A DNA stretch of 64,000 bases from Streptomyces liliifuscus (GCF_016598615.1 NZ_CP066831.1:4960001-5024000); one strand, 5' to 3'. Shown: positions 25,372-33,793, counted from the first letter of the stretch. Notes: generated from the sequence alone by a model not told the origin. Numbers and translations: made by a program.

Positions 25372-26329
25372 CCGCGCCGCGCAGGACCCAGGGCCAGGTC
25401 TCGGCGACCGCGTCGTTCATCCGGCCGTCCGCGATGGGCGTGCCCCAGCGGCCTTCCGTACGGCCCCAGAGCCAGACGATGCCCGCGGTGGCGGCCAGGC
25501 CGGGGACGCCGAGGACGGCCCACTTCGACTCGGTGGGGCTGAGGCGGCGCGAGAGGTAGGCGATGAGCCAGCCGAGGCCGAGCATCACGAGGTTGCCGAT
25601 GGCGGCGCCGGCGACCAGGAGGGCCGCGGCGAGCAGCAGGAGCGGGTTCGTCCAGCCGCCGCCGACGGGGCGCAGCCGGGGGACGAGGCGGCGGGTCTTC
25701 TTCCCGGCCGCCGCGTCCGCCTCGGCCGCCTCGACGGGCGCGGCGGGCGCGGCGGGTACGACGGGCGCCGCGGGCTTCGGGTCCGGCTCGTCCGTCTCCC
25801 GGGGCGGCGGCTTGAGCAGTTCGGGGATCTCGATGCCGCCCGTGAACCCGGGCACGCTGTCCACCGACCCGAACGGGCTGCTCTCCACCCGCCACCAGTC
25901 GGGCTGCCCTGACCCGAGTTCCTCCGCGCTCGCGAGGTGCGGCGGGGAGGGCGCGGCGTCGGCCGTCGCGGGGACGTCCGGCTCCGCGGGGCGCGGCCGG
26001 GGGACGACCCGGCGCAGGCGCTTCGACCGCGGCTCGGGCTCCTGGGCGCGCTGGGTGGGGACGGCCGCCCGGGGCTCGGCCGGGCCCTCTCCCCCGCTGG
26101 TGTCGGCGTTCGCGGCGGCGACGACCGACTCGGGGGTGCCGAGCCGTTCGAGGATGCGGCGGACCGCGGCCGGACTGTCGATCGTCGCCTTGGCCCGGCG
26201 TCTGTCGATCTCGTTGCGCAGCTCCGAGACCAGGCGCATGCGGACGCCCGACGGCAGCTGCCGTTGCTGGGCCACGTCTCCGACACGGCTCAGATACTCG
26301 TAGACGACCTGGTCGCTCTCGATACCCAC
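25322..26329 (-). CDS. Membrane protein with HAAS-like N-terminal domain
   Basis: A 335-residue protein from GTG at 26329, preceded by GGAGGGGAC. Residues 4-75 (DQVVYEYLSRVGDVAQQRQL, then RMRLVSELRNEIDRRR and IDSPAAVRRILERLGTPESV) look like the helical HAAS/permease-prefix module, which often partners membrane signalling proteins. A long Pro/Ala/Glu linker follows. The C-terminal 110 residues hold about four hydrophobic segments. It overlaps the ABC ATPase tail by 50 bases end to end. Function unknown; a sensor or regulator in the membrane is a guess. Confidence 0.65.
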   Translation of the reverse strand: MGIESDQVVYEYLSRVGDVAQQRQLPSGVRMRLVSELRNEIDRRRAKATIDSPAAVRRILERLGTPESVVAAANADTSGGEGPAEPRAAVPTQRAQEPEPRSKRLRRVVPRPRPAEPDVPATADAAPSPPHLASAEELGSGQPDWWRVESSPFGSVDSVPGFTGGIEIPELLKPPPRETDEPDPKPAAPVVPAAPAAPVEAAEADAAAGKKTRRLVPRLRPVGGGWTNPLLLLAAALLVAGAAIGNLVMLGLGWLIAYLSRRLSPTESKWAVLGVPGLAATAGIVWLWGRTEGRWGTPIADGRMNDAVAETWPWVLRGAAIASALYLVWRSQRPR

Positions 26330-26664
26330 GAAGTCCCCTCCGGGGCGGGTGCGTCGAATACCCCGTGGGACGACGTTAGCGCAGGGGGACGGGCACGGAC
26401 GCGGGTCAGGTCGGCTCCCACACGCGTCGAAGTCGGGGACGGCCCCCGGATCCCCCAATCCCCTTGACCTGCCGAGCAGTTGAACGAGAGCCCGGAGTGA
26501 CCGGTGGGGGTGGAGTGTCGACAGAAGTGCCGTGTTCCTCCTGACGATGGTCGTCCCGCGGCCGTCCGGGAAACGTTCGGTCCGCCCGGCGTCCGCCCGG
26601 CACACGGGTTCCGCGCCCTGGTACACGGCCCCTGGCGGGCCCGCCACCCGCTACCGTTGAGCGG
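26330..26664. other. 335-base divergent intergenic region
   Basis: It lies between the HAAS-like membrane gene and the helicase-associated gene, which point away from each other, so it should contain two promoters. I see no strong inverted repeat, RNA gene or small gene with a ribosome binding site in it. Confidence 0.5.
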
Positions 26665-29277
26665 ATGAGCAGCGATGAGAAGCAGGTGGCCCCGCGGTCC
26701 CTCGCGGAGGCGCTCCGCGCGAAGGACGACGGTTCCCTCGCCGCGCTCCTGCGCGCCCGCCCGGACCTCATCACGCCCGTCCCCACCGACCTCACGCAGC
26801 TCGCGACCCGCGCAGGCACCCGTGCCTCGGTGATCCGCGCCCTGGAGCGCCTGGACCGGTTCACGCTCCAGGCGGCGGAGGCGCTGGCGGTGGCCCCGGA
26901 GCCGGCGGACCGCGAGACGCTCCTGGCGCTGCTGGCCGGCGACGAGAACGACCCCGCGGTCGTCGGTGCGTTCCCGCACGCCCTGGCCGCCCTGCGCGAA
27001 CAGGCCCTGGTGTGGGGCCCGGACGACCGGCTCCGCCTGGTCCGCACGGCCCGCGAACTGCTCGCGCCCTCGCCGCAGCACCCGTCCCCGACAGGTCTCG
27101 GGCCGACGGTCGCGGAGGCCACCTCGGGCATGTCCCCCGGCCGGATCCAGGAGATCCTCACGGCGGCGGGGCTGCCCACGACGCACGACGCGGTGTCGGC
27201 GGTGGCTTCCCTGACCGCCCTGTTCACCGACCGCGCCCGGATGGCGGAGCTGCTCGCCACGGCCCCGCCCGACTCCCTGGACGTCCTGTCCCGGCTGGTC
27301 TGGGGCCCTCCCTACGGCCAGGTGACCGCCGATCCCGCCTCGCGTCTGCGCTGGCTCCTGGACCGCGGTCTGCTCCTGCCGACGGCACCCGGCACGGTCG
27401 TACTGCCCCGCGAGGTCGCCCTCCATCTCCGGGCGGGCCGCGCCCATCGCGACACCGAGCCCCTGCCACCGGCGGTCGAGCCCGCCGCCACGCACCGTCC
27501 ACAGGTTGTGGACACGACGGCGGCCGGCCAGGCGTACACCTCGCTCGCGACCATCGAGGAGCTGCTGAAGGACTGGGACGAGGGCGGCCCGACGGTCCTG
27601 CGCGCGGGCGGCCTGAGCGTACGGGACCTCAAGCGCACCGCCGTGGCCCTGGACGTCCCGGAGCCGGTCGCCGCGTTCTGGGTCGAACTCGCTTACGCGG
27701 CAGGCCTGTTGGCGTCGGACGGCGAGGCCGACGAGCGGTACGCGGCGACCCCGGCGTACGACGAGTGGCTGGAGCTTCCGTCGGCGGAGCGCTGGACGCT
27801 GCTGGCCACGGCCTGGCTGTCCGCCACCCGCACGGCGGGCGTGATCGGCGGCCGGGACGCCAAGGAGCGCACCCTGTCGGCGCTGGGCCCTGGCCTCGAC
27901 CGCTCGGCCGCCCCCGAGGTCCGCCACCGCGTCCTGACACTCCTCGCCGCGCTCCCCGAGGGCGCCTCCGCGTCCCCCGACTCCCTCGTCGCCCGCCTCC
28001 ACTGGGAGCGCGCGCTGCGCGGGGCCGCCTCCTCGGACGACCTGCGGGCCCGGCTCGCCCGGTGGACGCTGTCCGAGGCCGAGTCGCTGGGGATCACCGG
28101 GCGGGGGGCGCTGTCGGCGCACGGCCGGGCGCTGATCGGGGCGCAACCGGGCGCGTCCGCCCCGGAGACGAGGCCGGGAACGGAGCCGGGGACGGGAACG
28201 GGAGCAGGGACGGGGACTGAGACGGGGGCTGAGGCGGACTCCGGCCCGGGCGACAAACTGCCCGTCCACCACCACAGGCACCACCCCGCGCCCCCTCCGC
28301 AACCCCGCTCGCCCGCCGAGCTGGCCTCCGCCGCCGCCCGCGCAGGCAAGCTGCTCGCGCCCCTGCTGCCCGAGCCCCTCGACCACGTCCTCCTCCAGGC
28401 GGACCTGACGGCGGTCGCCCCCGGCCCGCTGCAACGCCCGCTGGCGGACACGCTGGACGTCCTCGCGGACGTGGAGTCGAAGGGCGGGGCGACGGTGTAC
28501 CGCTTCACACCGGGCTCCGTACGCCGGGCCCTGGACGCGGGCCGCTCGGCCTCGGACCTGCACGCCTTCCTCTCCGAGCACTCCCGTACGCCGGTTCCGC
28601 AGCCGCTCACCTACCTGATCGACGACGTGGCGCGCAGGCACGGGCATCTGCGGATCGGCTCGGCGTCGGCGTACGTGCGCTGCGACGACGACGCCCTGCT
28701 GAACGAGATCATCGCCGACAAACGCTCCCAGGGGCTGCGTCTGCGCCGTCTCGCGCCCACGGTGCTGGCCGCGCAGGCCGACCCGGCGACACTGCTCGAA
28801 GGGCTGCGCTCGATGGGCTTCGCACCGGCCGCCGAGTCCGCCGAGGGCGATGTACTGATCACCCGCGCGCACGCCCACCGCACGCCCCCGCGCACGGCGC
28901 CCGAGCCGGTCCCCGACGGTCCGCCGTCCCCCGACACCACCCTGCTGGGCGCCGCGATCCGGGCCATCCGCGCGGGCGACCTGGCCTCCACGACCCCGCA
29001 CAAGCCCACCGCCTCCGCCGCGCCCGGCCGCAACGGCACGCTCCCGCGCACCACCTCCGCCGAGACCCTCGCCACCATGCAGGCCGCCGTCCTGACCGGC
29101 GACACCCTCTGGATCGGGTACGTCAACGCCGAGGGCTCCGCCAGCCAGCGCGTCATCGCCCCGATCAAGGTGGAGGGCGGCTTCGTCACGGCGTACGACC
29201 ACACCGCGGACGAGGTCCGCACCTATCCGCTGCACCGGGTGACGGGCGTCGCGGAACTGGCGGACGAGCAGGCCTGA
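26665..29277 (+). CDS. Helicase-associated protein, partner of XPB (Helicase_C_3 type)
   Basis: An 870-residue protein without a P-loop. The N-terminal half (RSLAEALRAKDDGSLAALLR, then TRASVIRALERLDRFTLQAA) and the C-terminal half (PLTYLIDDVARRHGHLRIG, ending in a WYL-like GDTLWIGYVNAEG segment) match the actinobacterial XPB-associated protein (the mycobacterial counterpart is Rv0862c). An acidic, Gly/Thr-rich linker sits near residues 495-530. In mycobacteria it is directly beside the XPB helicase; here XPB follows 2.2 kb later, after an insert. It is thought to act with XPB in DNA repair, but its biochemical role is not established. Confidence 0.85.
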   Translation: MSSDEKQVAPRSLAEALRAKDDGSLAALLRARPDLITPVPTDLTQLATRAGTRASVIRALERLDRFTLQAAEALAVAPEPADRETLLALLAGDENDPAVVGAFPHALAALREQALVWGPDDRLRLVRTARELLAPSPQHPSPTGLGPTVAEATSGMSPGRIQEILTAAGLPTTHDAVSAVASLTALFTDRARMAELLATAPPDSLDVLSRLVWGPPYGQVTADPASRLRWLLDRGLLLPTAPGTVVLPREVALHLRAGRAHRDTEPLPPAVEPAATHRPQVVDTTAAGQAYTSLATIEELLKDWDEGGPTVLRAGGLSVRDLKRTAVALDVPEPVAAFWVELAYAAGLLASDGEADERYAATPAYDEWLELPSAERWTLLATAWLSATRTAGVIGGRDAKERTLSALGPGLDRSAAPEVRHRVLTLLAALPEGASASPDSLVARLHWERALRGAASSDDLRARLARWTLSEAESLGITGRGALSAHGRALIGAQPGASAPETRPGTEPGTGTGAGTGTETGAEADSGPGDKLPVHHHRHHPAPPPQPRSPAELASAAARAGKLLAPLLPEPLDHVLLQADLTAVAPGPLQRPLADTLDVLADVESKGGATVYRFTPGSVRRALDAGRSASDLHAFLSEHSRTPVPQPLTYLIDDVARRHGHLRIGSASAYVRCDDDALLNEIIADKRSQGLRLRRLAPTVLAAQADPATLLEGLRSMGFAPAAESAEGDVLITRAHAHRTPPRTAPEPVPDGPPSPDTTLLGAAIRAIRAGDLASTTPHKPTASAAPGRNGTLPRTTSAETLATMQAAVLTGDTLWIGYVNAEGSASQRVIAPIKVEGGFVTAYDHTADEVRTYPLHRVTGVAELADEQA

Positions 29278-29470
29278 GCCCGGCCCCGGCCGGAGCTCCG
29301 CCCCGGTCTCACTCGTCCGGGTGTACGCGGCGGTTCATGCACGCCACGCCGGACGCTTCCCACCCATGAGGGACCTTCGGGGACCTCCCGCATCGCGGCG
29401 CGAGTCGCGGGGCAGCCACTGGACGTCCTGATCGGGCACCGGCCTGATCACACCACCAGGAGGTAGTCCC

Positions 29471-29587
29471 ATGCGCACTGCTCGCCGTGTCGCCACCGTT
29501 CTGATCGGTACCGCCGCGCTGCTCGGCGCACTCGCGTCACAGGCCGCCGCGATCGGCATCGATCTGGGCGGGGGCCTGACCCTCTGA
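29471..29587 (+). CDS. Tiny secreted peptide (38 residues)
   Basis: ATG at 29471 has a perfect AGGAGG site seven bases upstream, and the frame runs 38 codons to TGA. The product is almost all signal peptide: basic MRTARR, hydrophobic VATVLIGTAALLGALA, a cleavage-like SQAAA, then a mature peptide of about a dozen residues, IGIDLGGGLTL. A 14-bp terminator hairpin follows at 29617, so this is a complete transcription unit. I do not recognise a family. It lies in the insert separating the XPB helicase from its partner. Confidence 0.65.
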   Translation: MRTARRVATVLIGTAALLGALASQAAAIGIDLGGGLTL

Positions 29588-29616
29588 GGCCGCCCCCGCA
29601 CGTCCCGTACGCCCCG

Positions 29617-29647
29617 CGGGCCGGACTCGGCACCCGAGTCCGGCCCG
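29617..29647 (+). terminator. Terminator after the 38-residue peptide gene
   Basis: A perfect 14-bp stem (CGGGCCGGACTCGG with CCGAGTCCGGCCCG) closed by a CAC triloop lies 29 bases after the small gene's stop. Confidence 0.85.
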
Positions 29648-29704
29648 TCCCCTCCGAGGGCCCCCACCCCCGCTCAGCAGCGTTCGAAAGGCTTCAGAAA
29701 CCCC

Positions 29705-29929
29705 ATGCGTTCCACGCTCCGGACCCGCACCGCGATCCGTACCGCCGCCGCCACCGCCACGCTCTTCGCCTCGGCCGCGCTCATCGGCGTGCTCGCCCCG
29801 CAGGCCGCCGCCGCGCAGCCCGCGCTGCCGCTGCCCATCCCGGTCGCGGCCGTCGAACCGCTCGTCACCGAGGGGGTCAGCATCGAGGGACCACTGGTCA
29901 ACAACATCACTCTGCCCACGCTGAAGTAG
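29705..29929 (+). CDS. Small secreted protein (74 residues)
   Basis: The product has an Arg/Thr-rich start (MRSTLRTRTAIRT), a hydrophobic stretch (LFASAALIGVLAPQ) and an AAAA cleavage region. This leaves a mature peptide of about 37 residues, rich in Pro, Val and Leu and ending NNITLPTLK. The Shine-Dalgarno is weak (GAAAGG, about 14 bases upstream). The layout parallels the 38-residue gene just before it. Its 3' end overlaps the end of the convergent YqhA-IstB fusion by 23 bases. No Cys, no known family. Confidence 0.6.
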   Translation: MRSTLRTRTAIRTAAATATLFASAALIGVLAPQAAAAQPALPLPIPVAAVEPLVTEGVSIEGPLVNNITLPTLK

Positions 29930-31286
29930 CCCGGCGCATCCGGTAGCTGTCCCCTTCGAGGCGGACGATCTCCGCGTGGTGCGCGAGGCGGTCGACCATC
30001 GCGGGGGCGGCGGCGCCGAAGATCTCGTCCCAGCGGCCGAGCGGGCGGTCGCCGGTCACGATCAGCGAGGCCCGTTCGTAGCGGTGCGCGACGAGCTGGA
30101 AGAAGAGGTGGGCGGTGTCCGCGTCGAACGGGGTGTAGCCGACCTCGTCCACGATCAGCAGCGGGTGGGAGTCCAGCGCGGCCAGCTCCTCGGCGAGCCG
30201 CCCGGCCGCCCGCGCCTCCCGCAGCCTCGCGGCCCACTGCGCGGCGGTCGCGAACAGCACCTGGTGGCCCGCCTGGCAGGCCCGCACGCCGAGGCCGACG
30301 GCCAGATGCGTCTTGCCGGTGCCGGGCGGCCCGACGAACACCACGTTCCGCCGCGCGGCGACGAAGTCCAGCTTGCCGAGCCGGGCCAGCACCTCCCGGT
30401 CGAAGTCCCGCGGATGATCCTCGTCGAACTCCTCCAGCTGCTTCCGGGAGGGAAAACGGGCGGCACGGATCCGGGTCTCGGCCCCCGTTTCGTACGACGA
30501 GGAGTTCTCGTACGAGGGCGGGGACAGGTACGAGCCCGTCGCCTGGGCCGGGATCGGGACCTGCACCTGAGCCGGGACCGGGGCCTGTGCGGCCGCCACC
30601 GAGGTCGAGAACTCGGCGGGGACGGCCGTCGGGGCGCAATGCCCCCCGCCGCATCCGTCCTGCCCCGGCGCCGGCCCGTGCCCCTTGTGCGCGCGGTCCC
30701 CGTGCTCCGCCATCGGCCCCGACATGTACGCCAGGATCGCCGCCGAGGCGATGAAGGCCATATGGATCACCGTCCCCCACAGCAGCGAGTGCTGCGAGGT
30801 GTGGTGCACGTCCACGAACATCTGGAGCAGATGGACGGAGGAGATGCCCACGATGGCGGTGGCGAGCTTCACCTTCAGAACGTTGGAGTTGACGTGCGAG
30901 AGCCATTCCGGCTGGTCACGGTGGCCCTGGAGACCGATGCGGGAGACGAAGGTCTCGTACCCCCCGACGATCACCATGATCAGCAGGTTCGCGATCATGA
31001 CGACGTCGACCAGCTTCAGCACGGCGAGCATGACGTACGTCTCGTTCGCCTGCCCGGTCACGCACCGGAGAATTAAATTCCACAGCTCGTTGAAGAACTT
31101 GTAGACATACACGCCCTGCGCGGCCACCAGCCCGAAGTAGAGCGGGGCCTGGAGCCAGCGGGTGGCGAAGAGTGCGTACCCGAGCGTCGTGGACGGCTGG
31201 GAGACGACCGGCAGCGGAACAGTCGGTGAGGCCGGCGGAGGCGCGTGCGGCGGGGCATGGATGTGGCTGTGACCGGGTCCGGACAA
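29907..31286 (-). CDS. Fusion of a YqhA/UPF0114 membrane protein with an IstB-like ATPase
   Basis: A 459-residue protein from TTG at 31286, chosen because GGGAGAG lies six bases upstream; GTG at 31376 would add 30 residues. Residues about 36-190 match UPF0114/YqhA, with four hydrophobic segments including ATRWLQAPLYFGLVAAQGVY, GGYETFVSRIGLQ and VGISSVHLLQMFVD. A His/Gly/Pro linker with GCGGGHC follows. Residues about 270-459 form a complete IstB/DnaC-type AAA+ core: RIRAARFPSRKQLEEFD, Walker A GPPGTGKT (319-326), Walker B LLIVDE (376-381), then TGDRPLGRWDEIF and VDRLAHHAEIVRLEGDSYRM. No IstA transposase is nearby. A TTA codon at 31074-31076 suggests bldA dependence. I know of no described role for this fusion. 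Confidence 0.8.
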   Translation of the reverse strand: MSGPGHSHIHAPPHAPPPASPTVPLPVVSQPSTTLGYALFATRWLQAPLYFGLVAAQGVYVYKFFNELWNLILRCVTGQANETYVMLAVLKLVDVVMIANLLIMVIVGGYETFVSRIGLQGHRDQPEWLSHVNSNVLKVKLATAIVGISSVHLLQMFVDVHHTSQHSLLWGTVIHMAFIASAAILAYMSGPMAEHGDRAHKGHGPAPGQDGCGGGHCAPTAVPAEFSTSVAAAQAPVPAQVQVPIPAQATGSYLSPPSYENSSSYETGAETRIRAARFPSRKQLEEFDEDHPRDFDREVLARLGKLDFVAARRNVVFVGPPGTGKTHLAVGLGVRACQAGHQVLFATAAQWAARLREARAAGRLAEELAALDSHPLLIVDEVGYTPFDADTAHLFFQLVAHRYERASLIVTGDRPLGRWDEIFGAAAPAMVDRLAHHAEIVRLEGDSYRMRRATSAWAE

Positions 31287-31508
31287 CGGTGGCTCTCCCT
31301 GGGCGGGACCTGGGGCAGTGACCTGCGGGGATCGCCATTCTTCGGGTCCGCGGCGGTAAATCTGAATTCCCACCACTCATTGGAATGAATAGACATCCAG
31401 TAGGACAGGACGGGGCGCCACCCGGTTCGAGGCGTGCGACGTGGACGATCAGGCACACTGGACGTTTGGCCGTGCACACCGCACAGCTGTGCAGAAGGGG
31501 ACGCACGC

Positions 31509-33152
31509 GTGAATGGTCCACTCATCGTCCAGTCCGACAAGACGCTGCTCCTGGAGGTCGACCACGAGCTGGCCGACGAGTGCCGTCGTTCCATCGCGCC
31601 CTTCGCGGAGCTGGAGCGGGCGCCGGAGCACATCCACACCTACCGGCTGACGCCGCTCGGGCTGTGGAACGCGCGGGCGGCCGGGCACGACGCCGAGCAG
31701 GTCGTGGACGCGCTCGTGCAGTACAGCCGTTACCCGGTGCCGCACGCGCTGCTGGTCGACATCGCCGAGACGATGGACCGCTACGGCCGCCTGACGCTGA
31801 GCAAGGACCCGGCGCACGGGCTCGTCCTCACGACCACCGACCGGCCCGTGCTGGAGGAGATCCTCCGCTCGAAGCGCGTCATTCCGCTGGTCGGCGCCCG
31901 GATCGACCCTGACACGGTCGCCGTGCACCCCTCCGAGCGCGGCCAGATCAAGCAGACGCTGCTGAGGCTGGGCTGGCCGGCCGAGGACCTCGCCGGGTAC
32001 GTGGACGGCGAGGCGCATCCCATCGAGCTGGCCGAGGACGGCTGGGCGCTGCGGCCGTACCAGAAGCAGGCGGTGGAGAACTTCTGGCACGGCGGGTCGG
32101 GGGTCGTCGTACTCCCCTGTGGCGCCGGAAAGACGCTGGTCGGCGCCGGGTCCATGGCCCAGGCCAAGGCCACCACGCTCATCCTCGTCACGAACACCGT
32201 CTCCGCCCGGCAGTGGAAGCACGAGCTGGTGAAGCGGACCTCGCTGACCGAGGAGGAGATCGGGGAGTACAGCGGTACGCGGAAGGAGATCCGGCCGGTC
32301 ACCATCGCGACGTACCAGGTCCTGACGACGAAGCGGAAGGGTGTCTATCCGCACCTGGAGCTGTTCGACTCCCGCGACTGGGGTCTGATCGTCTACGACG
32401 AGGTGCATCTGCTGCCCGCGCCGGTCTTCAAGTTCACGGCGGACCTGCAGGCGCGTCGGCGGCTGGGTCTGACGGCCACGCTGGTGCGGGAGGACGGCCG
32501 TGAGTCGGACGTGTTCTCGCTGATCGGCCCGAAGCGTTTCGACGCTCCTTGGAAGGAGATCGAAGCGCAGGGGTACATCGCGCCCGCGGACTGTGTGGAG
32601 GTCCGCGTCAATCTCACGGACGCCGAGCGCCTCGCGTACGCGACCGCCGAGACGGAGGAGAAGTACCGCTTCTGCGCGACGACCGCGACGAAGCGGAAGG
32701 TGACGGAGGCGCTGGTGCGGCGGTTCGCCGGGCAGCAGATCCTTGTCATCGGGCAGTACATCGACCAACTCGACGAGCTGGGCGAGCACTTGGACGCGCC
32801 CGTCATCAAGGGTGAGACGTCGAACGCGCAGCGCGAGAAGCTCTTCGAGGCGTTTCGGCAGGGCGAGATCAGTGTGCTCGTGGTGTCGAAGGTGGCGAAC
32901 TTCTCGATCGACCTGCCGGAGGCGACCGTCGCGATCCAGGTGTCGGGGACGTTCGGGTCCCGCCAGGAGGAGGCGCAGCGGCTCGGGCGGGTGCTGCGGC
33001 CGAAGGCCGACGGGCACCAGGCGCACTTCTACTCGGTGGTGGCTCGGGACACGATCGATCAGGACTTCGCGGCGCATCGGCAGCGGTTCTTGGCTGAGCA
33101 GGGGTATGCGTATCGCATCGTGGATGCGGATGAGTTGCTTGCGGACAGCTGA
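31509..33152 (+). CDS. DNA repair helicase XPB (ERCC3-like)
   Basis: A 547-residue superfamily 2 helicase from GTG at 31509, with AAGGGGA upstream. An N-terminal damage-recognition-like domain (GPLIVQSDKTLLLEVDHELA) precedes the motor. Motif I is PCGAGKT (203-209), motif II DEVH (297-300), motif III GLTATLVREDG, and motif VI QEEAQRLGRVLRP. It unwinds DNA 3' to 5' and is thought to act in excision repair or transcription-linked repair. The partner gene at 26665 is on the same strand but is separated by the peptide/fusion insert. Confidence 0.93.
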   Translation: MNGPLIVQSDKTLLLEVDHELADECRRSIAPFAELERAPEHIHTYRLTPLGLWNARAAGHDAEQVVDALVQYSRYPVPHALLVDIAETMDRYGRLTLSKDPAHGLVLTTTDRPVLEEILRSKRVIPLVGARIDPDTVAVHPSERGQIKQTLLRLGWPAEDLAGYVDGEAHPIELAEDGWALRPYQKQAVENFWHGGSGVVVLPCGAGKTLVGAGSMAQAKATTLILVTNTVSARQWKHELVKRTSLTEEEIGEYSGTRKEIRPVTIATYQVLTTKRKGVYPHLELFDSRDWGLIVYDEVHLLPAPVFKFTADLQARRRLGLTATLVREDGRESDVFSLIGPKRFDAPWKEIEAQGYIAPADCVEVRVNLTDAERLAYATAETEEKYRFCATTATKRKVTEALVRRFAGQQILVIGQYIDQLDELGEHLDAPVIKGETSNAQREKLFEAFRQGEISVLVVSKVANFSIDLPEATVAIQVSGTFGSRQEEAQRLGRVLRPKADGHQAHFYSVVARDTIDQDFAAHRQRFLAEQGYAYRIVDADELLADS

Positions 33153-33200
33153 GCAGGGGGTTCGTGGGGAGGGGTTCGTCGGGAAGGTGCGGGTCGGTGA

Positions 33201-33281
33201 GGGCTGGTCGCGCAGTTCCCCGCGCCCCTAAAAACCAAAAGCCAAAAGACTGCGCCGTTCCCCGCGCCCCTGAAGGGGCAT
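33201..33281 (-). repeat. Two reverse GCR copies
   Basis: Reverse copies at about 33208-33230 and 33250-33271 follow the XPB stop, joined by an A-rich link (AAAAACCAAAAGCCAAAAGA). The second has GCCGTTCC in place of GCAGTTCC. They precede the end of the small minus-strand gene. Confidence 0.85.
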
Positions 33282-33289
33282 CGGCGTGC

Positions 33290-33478
33290 TTACCGGCGGC
33301 GTACGCCTGCTTCCTCTTCGTATTCGCCCAGGAGCACCACGCTCAGGGTGGCGGTTGCGAAGACCTTTACGGCGCGGAGGGCGTCGCCCAGGCGGTGGCG
33401 GTGGCTGCCCTGGAGGGCGGTGGCTCCCGAGGGGGGTCCGGGACTGACGGGGGCTGGGGTGAAGGTCGCTGCACTCAT
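33290..33478 (-). CDS. Small conserved-looking protein (62 residues)
   Basis: From ATG at 33478 (MSAATFTPAPVSPGPPSGAT). The N-terminal 25 residues are Pro/Ser-rich. A single amphipathic to hydrophobic helix follows (HRLGDALRAVKVFATATLSVVLLGE), and the C-terminus is charged (YEEEAGVRRR). It could be a small peripheral or single-pass membrane protein. I recall similar short hypothetical proteins beside XPB in Streptomyces, but do not know a function. Convergent with XPB, divergent from HelD. Confidence 0.6.
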   Translation of the reverse strand: MSAATFTPAPVSPGPPSGATALQGSHRHRLGDALRAVKVFATATLSVVLLGEYEEEAGVRRR

Positions 33479-33565
33479 GTATCCATAGTGGAATTTCCGC
33501 CCTCCGCTTTCATCGGCCTGTGGACCGAACCTCCGTCGTCGCCTCGTACGACTCCGGAGTGAGCC

Positions 33566-33602
33566 GTCCCCCGTAGGGAGGGGGACCGCGTCCCCTAGGG
33601 GA
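33566..33602. promoter_or_regulatory. Two palindromes upstream of the HelD-type helicase
   Basis: GTCCCCC-GTAGGGA-GGGGGAC (33566-33586) is a perfect 7-bp-arm inverted repeat. Five bases later TCCCCTAGGGGA (33591-33602) is a perfect 12-bp palindrome. Both lie in the 315-base gap between the divergent 62-residue gene and the helicase (start 33794) and are candidates for operator or promoter-proximal hairpins. The sequences do not match the rifamycin-associated element as I remember it. Confidence 0.5.
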
Positions 33603-33793
33603 TGCCGCGATAAATGGTTGGCCCCCGCCGCCTCCCCTCGCCTAGGATCTCCGCTCTTGCCCGCCTCCCTCGCGGAGTGCCGCCGACCGGACGGAAACCG
33701 GTCGGCACACAGCCCGGCCATACGGCGGCAGCCCCGCCCTACGGCGACGAGGCACACCCACGCAGCAGGCTCCAGGCCCCGGAGGCATCACCC

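Noticed and set aside
26290..29235. A 981-codon frame opposite the XPB partner gene
   Set aside because: It has low-complexity Arg/Gly content and no recognisable domain. The real gene is on the plus strand.
29907..31286. A complete IS21 insertion sequence
   Set aside because: Only an IstB-like ATPase domain is present and it is fused to a membrane domain. There is no istA, no terminal inverted repeat and no target duplication that I can see.
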